Positions 1 through 12,197 of a DNA stretch of 64,000 nucleotides are shown in pieces; the stretch's first letter is position 1, and each line of letters opens with the position of its first letter. Location: positions 130,594,694-130,658,693 of the forward strand of contig OY992537.1 in NCBI GenBank assembly GCA_963921195.1, written 5' to 3'. The notes under the pieces were generated by a model. The model saw nothing but the letters and a program-made list of their open reading frames with translations, was not told where the DNA came from and did not search any database. The stretch comes from Pegoplata infirma (taxonomy: Eukaryota; Arthropoda; Insecta; Diptera; Anthomyiidae). The position numbers were made by a program, and so were the translations under genes.

Positions 1-479
1 TGAAGTTTAGAGCTTAAATTTTGTGCTATAAACAAGTATAAAACGGCTTTTGTGTTTTTTACCCCAACAATTATTTCGTATTATTATATTGTCTTTAAAA
101 AATCGTTAACCCTTCTTGGTAGGGGGTCAAAAATGACCCATTCAATAAAAAATATATATTTTTTCATATAAAATTAATTTTTGTTGTTATCTTGGTTTCC
201 TTGATACGAGATCAATAATTCCGTGACTTTTCGAACGTTCCCCGTAGTTATATGAAATGCAACACTGCTCCCATCAAGTACCACCTGTTAATAGACTACT
301 GTCAAATTTTTGAGCAAGTTCCGTCATTTTCTTTTCGTTTAACAGCTGTTCAAATCATACAACCTCGTGGATTTTTTTAAAAATGGAAAAAAGTAAATTT
401 CGAGTTCTCATTAAACATTATTTATTGCGAAAAAAAACCTTCAATCAAACCAGGGTAAAGCTTGATAAATACTATGGCG
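1..479. other. Intergenic, A+T-rich, with a diverged palindrome fragment
   Basis: No gene is visible. Around 105-160 the sequence reads like a diverged copy of the centre of the giant palindrome near 13990-14030: both have a run of 'cgttaaccc', a GGGGG stretch and a 'tgaccca' motif. The rest is unassigned. Confidence 0.4.
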
Positions 480-628
480 CACTAAAATAATTATGTTAGT
501 AAAATCAACTGAAAATGTCAATTAAAATAACTACTTAAATTGTTTTTGGGGTCAACTACTATTTCAGTTAAATCAACTAACAATGTTAGACATTTTCAGT
601 TGATTTTACTAACATAATTTTTTGAGAG
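480..628. repeat. Short palindrome of the CACTC-ended family (A)
   Basis: About 149 bp that folds on itself. The left arm begins CACTAAAATAATTATG and the right arm ends ATAATTTTTTGAGAG. The inner arm (ttagtaaaatcaactg) is the same as in the longer family A elements at 8804, 19192 and 21767. It looks like a deletion derivative that kept only one family A end plus its mirror image. No clear target duplication was found. Confidence 0.6.
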
Positions 629-930
629 TACATGTCCTAATGGCACAGATTAATACAGACTCGACATAAGTGACAGGTGTCAAAAAAGTATTCTGTAACC
701 ATATGGATAATATTTTCAAATTATTCTACGAATTAGGTTAGAAAGAGAAAACTGATATAACGCGCCATAAGAAAAATGGATGCCAGATCGGTTTTTGTTG
801 TTTCACTCACTCCTAAGTCGTAGAAAGTGTTGCCATGTTAGTGTAAAACGGACTAAAAACCGCTGTGTTTTCTCCTAAAATCGCTAAGTTTTTCCCCATT
901 TTTTCTTATAAAACTCTGTTGAGTCTGTAT
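629..930. other. Intergenic, nothing recognised
   Basis: About 300 bp without an open frame or a recognisable repeat. It ends in the 8-bp target duplication of the next element. Confidence 0.4.
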
Positions 931-1630
931 CAGAGCTTCGAAGAATGAAATCCTTTTTGAATGAATTCTCAAAAAAATCCATTCAATTTTCATAGTCAGT
1001 GAATGCATTCGATTTCATAAATCAACATTGAATGCAGTCCTTGGAATTCATTCGATTGAATGAACAAAAATGAATGCATTCGATTTCTTGTTCATTCGAT
1101 TTAGAAAAACCGAATGCATTCGATTTTTTATTGCACTGCGAATGCAATCGATTTTTTAAATATATAGACCAAAATGGAGCCAAATTCTTTACATACGATG
1201 GCCCTAATGGGCTCTAATTTTTAATCCAAAAAATTGGTGCTCCCGAAAATTTTAAAAATGCACATATTAACTGAGTATACGACAAAAAAATGTGAAGAGT
1301 GTTAGCGATACTATTGACAAAAAATTGGCTCCGTTTTGCTCTATCTTGGTTAAGTTTTTTATGCAATGAATAAGCCATTCGATTTTTCAAATTGAATGAT
1401 TGCATTCGCAAGTGAATGCATTCGATTTTTAAAAGTCGAATGAAAAAAATCGAATGCATTCGATTTTTGTAAGTCCAATGAAAAATAAAACGAATGCATT
1501 CGATATTTATAAATCGAATGAGTCTAAAGTGAATTCATTCAATTCGCTAAAATGTGATTGGGAATGCAATCACTAAATTTTCACTCAGAATGACAAATCG
1601 AATTAAGGAATGAAATCCTTCGAAGCTCTG
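931..1630. mobile_element. hAT-type MITE (family D), 8-bp TSD
   Basis: A 700-bp non-coding element. The ends are inverted: CAGAGCTTCGAAGAATG on the left and CTTCGAAGCTCTG on the right. It is bracketed by the 8-bp direct repeat GTCTGTAT at 923-930 and 1631-1638. An 8-bp duplication with a CAG-type terminus is the hAT signature. The interior is full of the motif 'gaatgcattcgatt' in both orientations, which may be subterminal transposase sites (inference). Other copies: 32414-34112 (complete, interrupted) and 29329-29481 (fragment). Confidence 0.85.
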
Positions 1631-1712
1631 GTCTGTATATAGTCTGTGCTAATGGTATCCATAATCTTATTTAGGCCGAATTTCTTGCAAAAGTTATTAC
1701 CTATATTTCAAG

Positions 1713-2129
1713 AACAACTGACTTATGTAGTAAAAACTACTTACATTTGTAGTCAAAACAACTAAAATGTAGTAAAAATAAAACAATCAATAAATAAATA
1801 TATTTTTTTTTTTTATTTTTCAGAAAAAAAATTGAAGACCAAATTTTTTCAAAGTTTTTTTTTTTGTTAAAAAAAGTTGTGAAAAATACAAAAAACGAAA
1901 ATTAATTTTTATTTTTTGAAAAAAAAAAAAATAAAATTAACTACTTTAAATAACTGTTACTACATCACAGTACTTTTTTGTTAGTTATTCAAAAAAACTA
2001 CTTAAAATAACTAAAAGAAATAGTTGTTTGATATTTTTCATACAAAAATAACTGACTTTGTAGTTGAAAACAACTAACTACTGTAAAATGTACAACTAAC
2101 ATGTAGTAACTTACATAATTTTCTGAGTG
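1713..2129. mobile_element. Family A element, right-end fragment
   Basis: It matches the right half of the complete family A element at 8804-10090, ending in acataattttctgagtg. The left half is missing, so this is a truncated copy. It contains an intact version of the site 'gtagtaacttacat' that is interrupted by a transposon at 19214. Confidence 0.75.
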
Positions 2130-2182
2130 TAAGGAAGTTGAAAATGTCCTTTTTCTATTACGAATTACAATTGAGGGGGTTA

Positions 2183-2408
2183 GAGCACAAGGGGTTCAAG
2201 TGCCTTATATTTGATAATGAGAAAAAAGAGGTTAAAGTTAAATTGCAATAAAAAATGTTAGATGCTATCTATAATATTATTTTTTAGTTAATAGAGATCC
2301 TGAGATATATTTTAATCTAACAAGTTAAAAAAATACCGTCTTTTACACCCTTTTGCACCCAAAAATTGCATCTGAAGTAAGTAAGTCGCACTTATACCCC
2401 TTGTGCTC
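2183..2408. mobile_element. Family C MITE, copy 1
   Basis: A 226-bp element with inverted ends: GAGCACAAGGGGTTCAAGTG on the left and ACCCCTTGTGCTC on the right. The body (ttgcaataaaaaatgttagatg...caagttaaaaaaataccg) recurs at 2434, 4796 and 5308. This copy keeps the uninterrupted 'aaaaaataccgtctttt' that serves as the empty site for the insertion at 2589. Confidence 0.75.
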
Positions 2409-2588
2409 TAACTTTTTTTATAAATTTCTATTTAGACCACAAGGGGTTCAAGTGCCTTATTTTTAATAATGAGAAAAAAGGGGTTAAAGTAAAATTGCAA
2501 TAAAAAATGTTAGGTGGTATCAAGTATATTATTTTTAAGGTAATAGAGCTCCTGAGATATATTTTAATCTAACAAGTTAAAAAAATAC

Positions 2589-3951
2589 CCCAGCAAAACT
2601 TACCTTACCATATAAGGTATAAAATAAGGTATAAGATCTCTTATTTTATACATTGCAGCATTGATGATTTTAACAGGCGATGAGACTAAAAGTAATGCAT
2701 ATACATTATCACAAAGAATACCAGTAAGGTATAAAATAAGTCATAAATTTATAACAAAGAATACGAGTAAGGTGTAAAATATATGATATTTTATAGGTTA
2801 CGAGTAAGGTATATAATATAGCATACCAGAACGTAATATATAAGGTGTTACGAGTAGTGAAAAAGTAATTTTGTATTAAATTTACTCACGTGATTGTAAG
2901 CGAGATAAAATATACTCCTGGGTGAGTGTGTGTCATTAACAAATTTCTGTCGTGAATCCATCTCTAGTTTAAACTTATGCATTTTTTTATAAAATATTTA
3001 TTTTTTATGTTATTGTAATGCATTATGTATTCAATTATAAATAATGCATTATTTCAAACTTTGAAATAATACATAATCACAGAAAAAAATATGGGGAAAA
3101 ACAATTTGAGTAATCACTTGTTTAAATTTAAAAAAAGTTTTGATTAATTTTTTAATTGACGCAATTAAAAATTTACTCAAAAATTTAAAAACAAATTGAG
3201 TAAATAATTTAATAAGAATTTAATAGCTTTTTTAATTTTTTTTGGAATTTTCTTAGTTTTTTTAATTCTCGTTTAGTTTATAGTTTTTTGTATATATACA
3301 TGAAAGTTTGTAATCATATTTATAAAATTTTTTTATGTCTTTAAGACAAAAATATATTTGGTAAAGTTTGAAAAAAAATATGAAATTTTTTTAAACTTTG
3401 TTTTTTTTAGAGTAGAAACAGAATAAGCCCGGCACGACTTTTTCCATACGGTTTGGCAGATTAAACCGGTGGCCAGCGCCGATGTGAAATAAAACTTGTT
3501 CTGTTTTTAAAAGGTGGTGCTTCTTGTTCTGTTCCTGCACTTAATAGTGTCAATTAAAAATTTACTCAAATTTTTTTGGCAAACATTTAATAAATTTTTA
3601 TTAAAAATTTACTCAATACTATTAAATCGTTTACTGGTGGAAAATTGAGTAATTTTTTACTCAATAGTATTAAAAATTTACTCAAATTTTTTTTTTATTT
3701 CTTTCTGTGATGTAACCAAATATAAGTCATCCATGATTTAATGTTTAGAAATAATAAATATGAAATACATTTTTTTCAATAATCATGCATTACGTAGCTA
3801 ATTATTAGTAATGTATTATTTTTCACTTTAAAATAATACGTTGTGGAACAAATGTTTGGTAAGACATCATAAAATAATGCTACAAATAAGATATATACAT
3901 TACCTGGTAATGTGTTATATAATCACCACCCATTACCAAAGTTTTGCTGGG
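2589..3951. mobile_element. Family B element (CCCAGC...GCTGGG), copy B1
   Basis: The termini are CCCAGCAAAACTT and its inverse. It is flanked by AC on both sides; the uninterrupted target (ataccgtc) is seen in family C copies nearby, so the duplication is 2 bp (AC), or 3 bp (ACC) if the element is counted from CCAGC. The interior carries repeats of 'ataaggtataaaata' near one end and 'aatgcatta' palindromes near the other. No transposase is present. It is interrupted at 3078-3709. Sister copies: 9177-9909, a truncated one ending at 47341, and one in Lam intron 2. Confidence 0.85.
3078..3709. mobile_element. CACAG...CTGTG element (M) inside B1
   Basis: A 632-bp insert starting CACAGAAAAAAATA and ending TTTCTTTCTGTG, flanked by AT on both sides. 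The sister copies of B read 'cataatgtaacc' without the insert, so the insertion and its 2-bp duplication are proved within the window. The interior repeats 'aaaaatttactcaaa' in both orientations and has a less A+T-rich core at about 3410-3540. Confidence 0.8.
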
Positions 3952-4481
3952 ACCGTCTTTTACACCCTTTTGCACCCAAAAATTGCATCTGAAGTAAGTA
4001 AGTCGCACTTATACCCCTTGTGCTCTAACTTTTTTTTATAAATTTGTAAATTCGTAAAAGGAAAACCAAATTTTATTAAGAAAATCTGTAATGGTTCTTT
4101 GTTTAATTTTTTAGTCGTCATAATCAGATTCCATGACATCATTGGGATCATCTTCATCTTCATTAGGGCATCCTGTCAAATGTAAACTTTCGAATTTCGT
4201 ATCATAATACCTGCCGAACGATGGCCATGGAGTAGCTAATTGTGGGTATGTGAAAAATATAAAAATAAAAACACGATTTTGGGCCAAAAATGCTCATAAG
4301 CATCTGTGGACCAAAATCTCTGATCAATTTTTGTGGACCAAAATCGTGTTGTTATACTTTTTTTAATATTTTTTAGATAATATGCTTTATATTTTACAAC
4401 TTTTGGGACAAATTTGGATAAGAAAAAAAATTGTGCTGAAAAATCAGCATCTGTGGACCAATATATTTTTTTTTTTTTAAT

Positions 4482-4693
4482 GTGCTCGATTCGGAAGTAC
4501 TCTTTCACCATTCACCTACTTTTTAAAAATTTGATATCCTTTCGAATTTTAAGATTTTTAAATTTTTCCTTGTAATTATTTAAGATATTACTATATTTTA
4601 ACAAGAAAAAAAATTTAAAATCTTGAAATTCAAAAGAATATCAAATTTTTAAAAATTTGGTGAATGGTTAAATAGTACTCCCGAATCGAGCAC
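4482..4693. mobile_element. Foldback MITE (family E), copy 1
   Basis: A 212-bp palindrome whose ends are GTGCTCGATTCGGAAGTACT and its near-exact inverse. AAT flanks both sides (4479-4481 and 4694-4696). A second copy at 29514-29735 is also bracketed by AAT, which suggests a 3-bp target duplication with a site preference. Confidence 0.75.
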
Positions 4694-6710
4694 AATATTT
4701 TTCCTACGCATTTAGCAGTTGTACGCAAGAACTCCTAATTTTTGAGCCGGATTTGGTCAAAATATTCGGACATGAATTTTGGTCGAAAAGCGCCATTAAA
4801 TTGCAATAAAAAATGTTAGATGATATCTAGTATATTATTTTTAAGTTAATAGAGTTCCTGAGATATATTTTTATCTAACAAGTTAAAAAAATACCGTGTT
4901 TTACACCCTTTTGCACCCAAAAATTGCATCTGAAGTAAGTAAGTGGCACTTATACCCCTTGTGCTCTAACTTTTTTTATAAATTTGTAAATTCGTAGAAG
5001 GAAAACCACATTTTATTAAGAAAATGTGTAATGGTTCTTTAATTTTTTTAGTCGTCATAATCAGATTCCATGACATCATTGGGCTCATCTTCATCTTCAT
5101 TAGGGCATCCCGTCAAATCTAAACTTTCGAATTTCGTATCATAATACCTGCCGAAAATTATTTAACCAAATCTGGCTCAAAAATTAGGAATTTTTGAGTA
5201 CTTTATGGGAAATTTTTTTTAAAAATTCCATTTTTGGTCCACAGATGCTGATTTTCAAACATAAAAATTATTTTTAACCAAATTGGTTAAATTTTAATAA
5301 TTGCTTGGAGCACAAGGGGTTTAATTGCCTTAAATTTAATAATGGGAAAAAAGAGGTTATAGTTAAATTGCAGTAAAAAATGTTAGATGATATCTAGAAT
5401 ATTATTTTTTAGTTAATAGAGATCCTGAGATATATTTTAATCTAACAAGTTAAAAAAATACCATATTTCACAAATACAAGCACCCAAAAATTGCCTCTAA
5501 AGTATGTAAGTGGCACTTGTGCTCTAACTTTTTTTATAAATTTCTACATTATGAAAAGAATGTTAGTTATTTGTAAAAGGAAACCCACATTTTATTACAA
5601 AAGTCTTTAATGGTTCTTTGTTTAATTTTTTAGTCGTCATAATCAGATTCCATGACATCATCTTGCTCATCTTCATCTTCATTAGGGCGTCCCTTGAAAT
5701 CTAAACTTTCGAATTTCGTGCCGTGATACCTGCCGAACGATGGACATGGAGTAGCTAATTGTGGGAAAATTTATGAAAAATTTTTGCAAGGTCATTTTTA
5801 GTCTGCAACCAGCGGTCAAAGTTTAAAAAATTACGTTTTTGGACCAAAATTTATATCTGAAATATTTAACCAAATCTGGGTCAAAAATAAGGAACTTTTG
5901 CGCGTTTTATAGGAAAAATATTTAAAAAATTTCAAAATTGGGATTTTGGTCCACAGATGCTGATTTATAAACATAAAAAATATTTTTAACCAAATTTGTC
6001 TTAAAAGTCGAAAAATGTTGAGTATTTTTTGTGAAAAATTTTAAAAATAAACCCACGATTTTGGTCCAAAAAAGCTGATTAGCATCTGTGTATCAAAATC
6101 TTTGATCAGCATTTTTGAACGAAAATCGTGTTTTTTATATTTTTTTAATATTTTTTAGATAACTTGCTTTACATTTTCCAACTTTTGGGACCAATTTGGA
6201 TAAAAAAAATAATATTTATGTTAAAAATCAGCATCTGTGGACCAATATTTTTTTTTTGGGATTTTTTTTTATTTTTCCTATTATGTACGCAAAAATTCCT
6301 AATTTTTGAGCCCAATTTGGTCAAAAAATTCGGGCATGAATTTTGGTCGGAAATCGCCATTTTTGCACACTTAACCGCTGGTTACAGACTGAAGATGCTC
6401 TTGCAAAATTTGATTACTATTACTACAAGAACTTCTCGGAATTCAACCACTTGTCCAAGTGAAAAACTAAATTTTAATAATTGCTTGGAGCACAAGGGGT
6501 TTAAGTGCTCATATACCCCTTGTGCTCCAAGCAAAACCGGTATTTTAGTAACAAGAGCTAGAAATGGTCGCCATATCTCGCTAACGGATAAGAATTTCAC
6601 ATTCACCTCTTGTGCTCTGAACTTCTGTGAACTTCACCTACTAATTCCATATGTTAACTCAATTTTTTTAAAAAAGTCACTTGAACCCCTTGTGCTTTGA
6701 GCCCCTCAAT
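4694..6710. repeat. Cluster of family C copies and 'ctgtggaccaaaat' repeats
   Basis: No gene is supported. Family C pieces lie at about 4796-4975, 5308-5530 and 6487-6530 (a very short, almost perfect palindrome), and related ends at 6615-6705. Between them is another diverged sequence that repeats 'ggtccacagatgctgattt' in both orientations (about 4290-4460, 5235-5300, 5950-6010 and 6060-6260). The open frame at 6164-6700 crosses these repeats and is not coding. Confidence 0.55.
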
Positions 6711-7045
6711 TGATCTTTTACAAATTATAATTGAAAATAATTGATATTTTGAATTAAAATTGATGGTTTACGAATTACAATTGATCTTTTTTGAATAACA
6801 ATAGATCTTTTTCGAATTACAATTGATCTTTTACGAATTTCAATTGACCTTTTACGAATTACAATTGATCTTTTACGAATTTCATTTGATCTTTTAAGAA
6901 TTACAATTGGAATCTTCGAATTACAATTGATCTTTTAAGAATTACAATTGGAATCTGTAATTCGTATTCAATTCATCTTTTTCGAATTACAATTGATCTT
7001 TTACAATTGGTATCTTTGAATTACAAATGGAATCTTCAAATTCTC
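6711..7045. repeat. Minisatellite, about 20-22 bp unit
   Basis: Imperfect tandem array of the unit 'gaattacaattgatctttta' with many one- or two-base changes. A looser relative of the same kind sits at about 34126-34345 (repeats of 'aaatataattggaaatttt'). Confidence 0.7.
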
Positions 7046-8801
7046 CCATCTCTGGAACATATAATTCTTAAGAGAAAATATTTCTAAAATTTCAAAAGTG
7101 AATATCTTACTAACATAACTTTTAAAGAGTAATTATATTGGTTCTACTTAATTAAAATAAATTGTTTAGGTTTTAATTTGTGATTTGTGCACTTCGTTTC
7201 TCTTTTTAATAACTAAATCAAAATTATGTTGTATTATTAATTTATTTTTAAACGCTTCATTGATAACGATAAGAATTGTTGTGCCCCACATTTTTCAATG
7301 CAATAATAAGTGAAGTATTGGACATATTTTGTATTTGTATGCATATGTAGCTCGATTTATCAATCAAAGATTGAAAATTTAATACACACCCTACATCACA
7401 TAATATTAAAAAAGTGTTGTACTTATGTTTAAACAACAATTCCCAACAAACATCAATTCCAGCCTTTGAAAAAAAATCAAACAGGCACTAAATATCAAGG
7501 GTGTTTTTCAAATTGTTTTCAGTGACAAAAATTTAAACATTTAAATTAAATTTGAAACATGTTGGAAATATTTGTTTTTTCCTATGCTATTAATTCTTTT
7601 CAAAAAAATATAAACATCAAATTGATTTGTAATGTTTCTCAAACCTAATATCGAACATTGATTAAGGGTGGAAATAATTTTGTTTTCAAATGTTGTTCAA
7701 TTCCGAATTTCAAATTGTCAGAAAACTTAAAATTTTGTTTTAAAAATGAAGAAAAAAAATATAGAAATTTTATGTATTTTTATGCATTTGTGCCAATTAA
7801 TTGAATGCTATAAGTATAAAAACTTGCATAAACGTTAAAAAAGTAAGTACACATGAGTTTATCAAAAAAAAGTTATACATTTAATAACGTCTTTTCTTTT
7901 CTTTAAAGATTTCGAATTTTAAAGAGCAGACGGCTGAAGAAAAAGACCTGGAAGGAGACGACCTCAAAAATGGCATTCGATGTAATTTTTTTACAATTTT
8001 TAGTGCAAATAAATATGTAGCAAATATTATTAAAATTCGTATTTACATTTTTTTTTTTTAAAAATAGTGTTGAGGTTCATTTGAAAAATAATGTTAAATT
8101 ATCATTATAAATAAGGCTGAGAATTCTTTAAAAACTACACTAAAATTCTATTTGATAGTAAGCATATTTTCAAGCTAAAAATATTTGTGTACATTGGAGA
8201 AACATTATACATTCAAAAAATCTCAAACTATATATCAAATCTAAATAAACTTGAAAATTTTACTTGAGAACTAACGTGCCGTTTTCTTTGAGAATGCTAT
8301 TGTTTTCACGTTGAGAACTATGTTATTTTCAACTGGTTTTCAAGGCTAAGGTTTAAATTTTAAACTTGCTATCAATATAATATTCAATGTATTTCAAAGG
8401 TAAATGTTTGCTGGATTGCCGAACTATTGGCCTTCAGATTCAAGCAAAATTTCGGATAATTTCGATTTTGGGATACTGAAAAATCGATAGAAATAAGTTA
8501 TCTGCTAAAACATCAATTAATCTCAATTCAGACCATTTGGACACTGTCTTATAGGTAAGCACACAGAGTGGTTGAATGTGCCGTCAAATTACTTTTTTCA
8601 GAGTTGCATGGATGTAAACTTTATATGCCATTTCCCTGCACTTTTTGGTCAGAGACTTGCTTCACTGGGATCTAGAGAGCTGCACGATCTTTTTGATTTG
8701 TTGGATGTCAAAATTCAATATCTTATGAGTTTCATTGGTTTAACGTCTGGGACTAGTAGGGAAACCTATTGCCATCAACTCGTATCAAACGGTATCACAA
8801 T
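7046..8801. other. Intergenic stretch without an assignable gene
   Basis: No repeat from elsewhere in the window is recognised here. Two pieces look less random than their surroundings. About 7905-7985 is a purine-rich stretch after a pyrimidine-rich tract that could be an exon. At 8572-8823 a frame is open for about 80 codons, but its last part runs into the family A terminus. I recognise neither, and both may be chance. Confidence 0.3.
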
Positions 8802-8803
8802 TA

Positions 8804-10090
8804 CACTCAAAAAATTATGTTAGTAAAATCAACTGAAAATGTCAGTTAAAATAACTACTTTGTAAGTTGTTTTGGGGTCAACTACTTTTTCAGTTAAATC
8901 AACTAACAATGTTAGTTATTTTAACTGACAAAAAACAATTGACTTATATAGTAAAAACTACTTACATTTGTAGTTAAAACAACTAAAATGTAGTAAAAAT
9001 AAAATAATCAATATATATATTTTTTTTTTTTTTAATTTCAGAAAAAAAATTGGAGACCAAATTTTTTCCAAGTTTTTTTTACGTTGTGAAAAATTAAAAA
9101 AAATTTTTTTTTTTTTGGAAAAAAACTTAAAAAATTTTTCAGAGACAAAAAAAATAAAACTAACTACTTTAAATAACCCAGCAAAACTTTGGTAATAGGT
9201 AGTGCTTATATAACACATTACCAGGTAATGTATATAACTTATTTGTAACATTATTTTATGATGTCTTACCAAACATTTGTTCCACAACGTATTATTTTCA
9301 AGTGAAAAATAATGCATTACTAATAATTTGCTACGTAATGCATGATAATTGGAAAAAATGTATTTCATATTTATTATTTCTAAACATTAAATCATGGATG
9401 ACTTATATTTGGTTACATTATGTATTATTTGAAAGTTTGAAATAATGTATTATTTATAATTGAATGCATAATGCATTACAATAACATAAAAAAGAATTAT
9501 TTTATAAAAAAATGCATAAGTTAAAACTAGAGATGGGCTTAAGACAGGAAATTTCTAACGACACACACTCACGAGCATATTTTATCTACTTACACTCACT
9601 TGCAATCACGTGAGTAAATTTAATACAAAATTATATTTTCACTACTCGTAACACCTTATATATTATCTTCTGGTATGCTATATTATTTCATTTCTCGTAA
9701 CCTATAAAATATCATATATTTTACACCTTACTCGTATTCTTCGTTATAAATTTATGACTTATTTTATACCTTACTGGTATTCTTTGTGATAATGTGGATG
9801 CATTACTTTGAGTCTCATCGCCTGTTAAAATCATCAATGCTGCAATGTATAAAATAAGAGATCCTATACCTTATTTTATACCTTATTTGGTAAACTAAGT
9901 TTTGCTGGGAACTGTTACTACATCACAGTACTTTTAAGTTAGTTGTTCAAAAAACGACTTAAAATAACTAACAGAAATAGTTGTTTCATATTTTTCATAC
10001 AAAAACAACTGACTTTGTAGTTGAAAACAACAAACTACTGTAAAATATACAAATAACTAACATGTAGTAACTTACATAATTTTCTGAGTG
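8804..10090. mobile_element. Family A element (CACTC...GAGTG), copy i, carrying B2
   Basis: The ends are CACTCAAAAAATTATGT and ACATAATTTTCTGAGTG (inverted), with TA on both sides (8802-8803 and 10091-10092). The interior is rich in short motifs such as 'aacaactgac' and 'gtagttgaaaacaac' in both orientations. No protein is encoded. It is interrupted by the B2 element at 9177-9909. Confidence 0.85.
9177..9909. mobile_element. Family B element, copy B2
   Basis: A complete 733-bp copy, CCCAGCAAAACTT...AAGTTTTGCTGGG, sitting inside family A. Other family A copies read 'taaataactgttac' without it, so the target duplication is AA (or AAC). It lies in the opposite orientation to B1. The 136-codon frame at 8958-9368 on the minus strand crosses the A/B junction and is not a gene. 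Confidence 0.85.
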
Positions 10091-10102
10091 TACAACCTAA
10101 CC

Positions 10103-10244
10103 TAATACCCTATTCACACTTACAGTTTTAAACCGTTTTTAGCCATTATTTTTAGCATTTTCTGTCAATATACTGTAATAGAATAAAGAAAGTGGTAAAA
10201 ATATTGCTGCTAAAAACGATTTAAAACTGCACGTGTGAATATGG
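10103..10244. mobile_element. TA-flanked MITE (family H), copy 1
   Basis: A 142-bp hairpin with inverted ends based on CCCTATTCACACTTACAG, flanked by TA on both sides, as expected of Tc1/mariner-type MITEs. Three more copies lie at 10429, 44172 and 44599. Confidence 0.75.
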
Positions 10245-10428
10245 TATAAAGTTGTTGTATGCTAAAGATGTTATACTTTAGAGGGCCCTGGTGGTGTCCC
10301 TATTAGACATATAGGGTCCAGCGTCTTAAGCTCGAAAGTACGTTAACTATATTATGTATGCATTTTATTGCAATCGGTCCAGTACTTACTGAATGGTTGA
10401 ATTATTTCCAAAAAAATTGAAAGTAATA

Positions 10429-10565
10429 CCCTATTCACACTTACAGTTTTAAACCGTTTTTAGCAATTATTTTTAGCATTTTCTGTCAATATACTGTAAT
10501 AGCATAAAGAAAGTGCTAAAAATATTGCTGCTAAAAACCGTTTAAAACTGTAAGTGTGAATAGGG
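10429..10565. mobile_element. TA-flanked MITE (family H), copy 2
   Basis: A 137-bp copy of the same hairpin, starting CCCTATTCACAC and ending GTGTGAATAGGG, with TA on each side. Confidence 0.8.
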
Positions 10566-10681
10566 TATTACTTCGTAAAAAATGTACTTGCAAAAATTCT
10601 TGTAATGTTACAAGAATCTCTTGTAATCATTCATTACAAAAAAATTAAAATTCATGATTTTTTAGTAAAAGTTACAACAAA

Positions 10682-10930
10682 ATTTTGAGGATGTTTATTC
10701 TGGCTCGAGGTCATTATTTTCTTTACTAATTAAAACCATGATATTCTCATAGCATAATTTTCAAGAAAATTATTTCCGAAACACGTGTCGATTAAGTCTT
10801 GCAAAAATGACCAACATAAATAAATTTAAAACAAAAAAATAATTTTCTTGAAAATTATGCTATGAGAATACCATGGTTTTAATAAGTAAAGAAAATAATG
10901 ACCTCGAGCCAGAATAAACATCCTCAAAAT
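10682..10930. repeat. Long inverted repeat (K)
   Basis: Arms of roughly 90 bp (10682-10777 and 10835-10930) are almost identical in inverse. They include 'tggctcgaggtcattatttt' and its mirror image. The loop is about 57 bp and nothing is encoded. Probably a foldback element; the family is unknown. Confidence 0.8.
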
Positions 10931-11317
10931 ATAATATTTTAAAGGTCGAATAAAACAATTTTTATTTTTTTAATAAAAATTAATCAGAATTTACAACAAA
11001 ATTTTTAAATTTACAATAAAAAATAAATATTTTAAATTTCACGACTTTTATTTTTTGCTCTTTAAAAAAGTTTTTGCCAAAGATTCGGCAAGGCCGAATA
11101 AAACTTTATTATTGGTTTTTGTCTGTTTACGGAATTAAATGGTTGATTCTTTTAGTTGAATGAACTCATATGCAGGTAAAGAAAGTACATCAAAAATACC
11201 AAAAGAATTGTTATCTCAGCCAAACTGCAAATTATTCGTATACAGACTTAAGAATATGTTAACAGTGTGTGTTGGTAATGAAGTGGGCAAATAAACATGA
11301 AACATATACATTAGAGT
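10931..11317. other. Intergenic, nothing recognised
   Basis: A+T-rich. It contains two short 'ggccgaataaaac'-type motifs, but no gene and no bounded repeat. Confidence 0.35.
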
Positions 11318-11508
11318 GTCCCTTATTTTGGAAAAGTTGGAAATGTTTAGACGGTACCCGCTCATTTTTTTCTATTTGACTAATTAATAATTCATGAGTC
11401 ATTTTACGCCCCTACGACCACGCCTTTCCTAAGCAAGGGTGCCTTAAAAATAACTTTTCCATACAAACCAAAAAAAAATAATTTTTAAATTATTATTTTA
11501 CTTGATTA

Positions 11509-12029
11509 CACTTAGAAAATTATTGCAGTTACTAAATGCTGGTCATTTGTGTAGTAAGTAGTAGTTGTTGTTTTCAACTACAACTTCAGTTGTTTTTGGG
11601 TGAAAAATCTCAAACAACTGTTTTTTGTAGTCGTTTAAAAAAATAAATACAAAAAATTACTACATTGTAGTAACAGTTGTTTTATGTAGTTGTTTTTAGT
11701 CTATAAAAAAAACTTATAATTTTCTAGAAATTTTTAGAAAAACGGATGTGTTGAACGAGTTTCAAGTATCAGATGCAGCAGAAATTATTTCCAAATAATA
11801 TTAACCGTTTCTTAAGTTTAGAAGAAAATTCAGATAATTTGAGTTGCAGTAAAAATAACTGTAATTTGAAGTAGTTTTTACCGTTTTTGTGGTTGTTAAT
11901 TGATAGTTAAAAATAACAACAATTTTTGTTTGATTTTACCGTAAAATGTAGTGGACCCCTAAACAACAGCAAATGTAGTAGTTTTAACTGTCTTTTGTAG
12001 TGGAATCTACCGTCAAAATTTTTTGAGTG
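11509..12029. mobile_element. Family A-like element (CACTT...GAGTG), copy v
   Basis: A 521-bp element with ends CACTTAGAAAATTATTGC and TTTTTTGAGTG, flanked by TA on both sides, in the left arm of foldback L. The same subfamily is found at 22351-23387. Confidence 0.8.
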
Positions 12030-12197
12030 TAGCTTATTAACGACAAAAAAATTGATTATGGAATATTTAAAAAAAATGGTTTTGACAAGAAAGTATTTTA
12101 GTTTAGATGTTGCTTTTAATGATACATATTCACAAATATTGTTCCTATCTTTGACATCTTTACAAAGTATCCAAAAACATCAAAAATCCGGTTTTTA

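Larger units (their letters stand above)
2434..4025. mobile_element. Family C MITE, copy 2, interrupted by B1 and M
   Basis: The left part is at 2434-2588 and the right part resumes at 3952 with 'cgtcttttacacccttttgc', ending at 4025 in ccccttgtgctc. The gap is filled by the CCCAGC element, which itself holds a CACAG element. The order of insertion is therefore C, then B1, then M. Confidence 0.8.

Noticed and set aside
6164..6700. 178-codon plus-strand frame
   Set aside because: It spans several unrelated repeats, and no part resembles a protein domain.
6711..7045. Possible CRISPR-like array
   Set aside because: The units are contiguous without spacers and vary in sequence; this is a minisatellite in a eukaryotic genome.
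8958..9368. 136-codon minus-strand frame
   Set aside because: It crosses the junction of elements A and B2 and has a low-complexity Phe/Lys-rich product.
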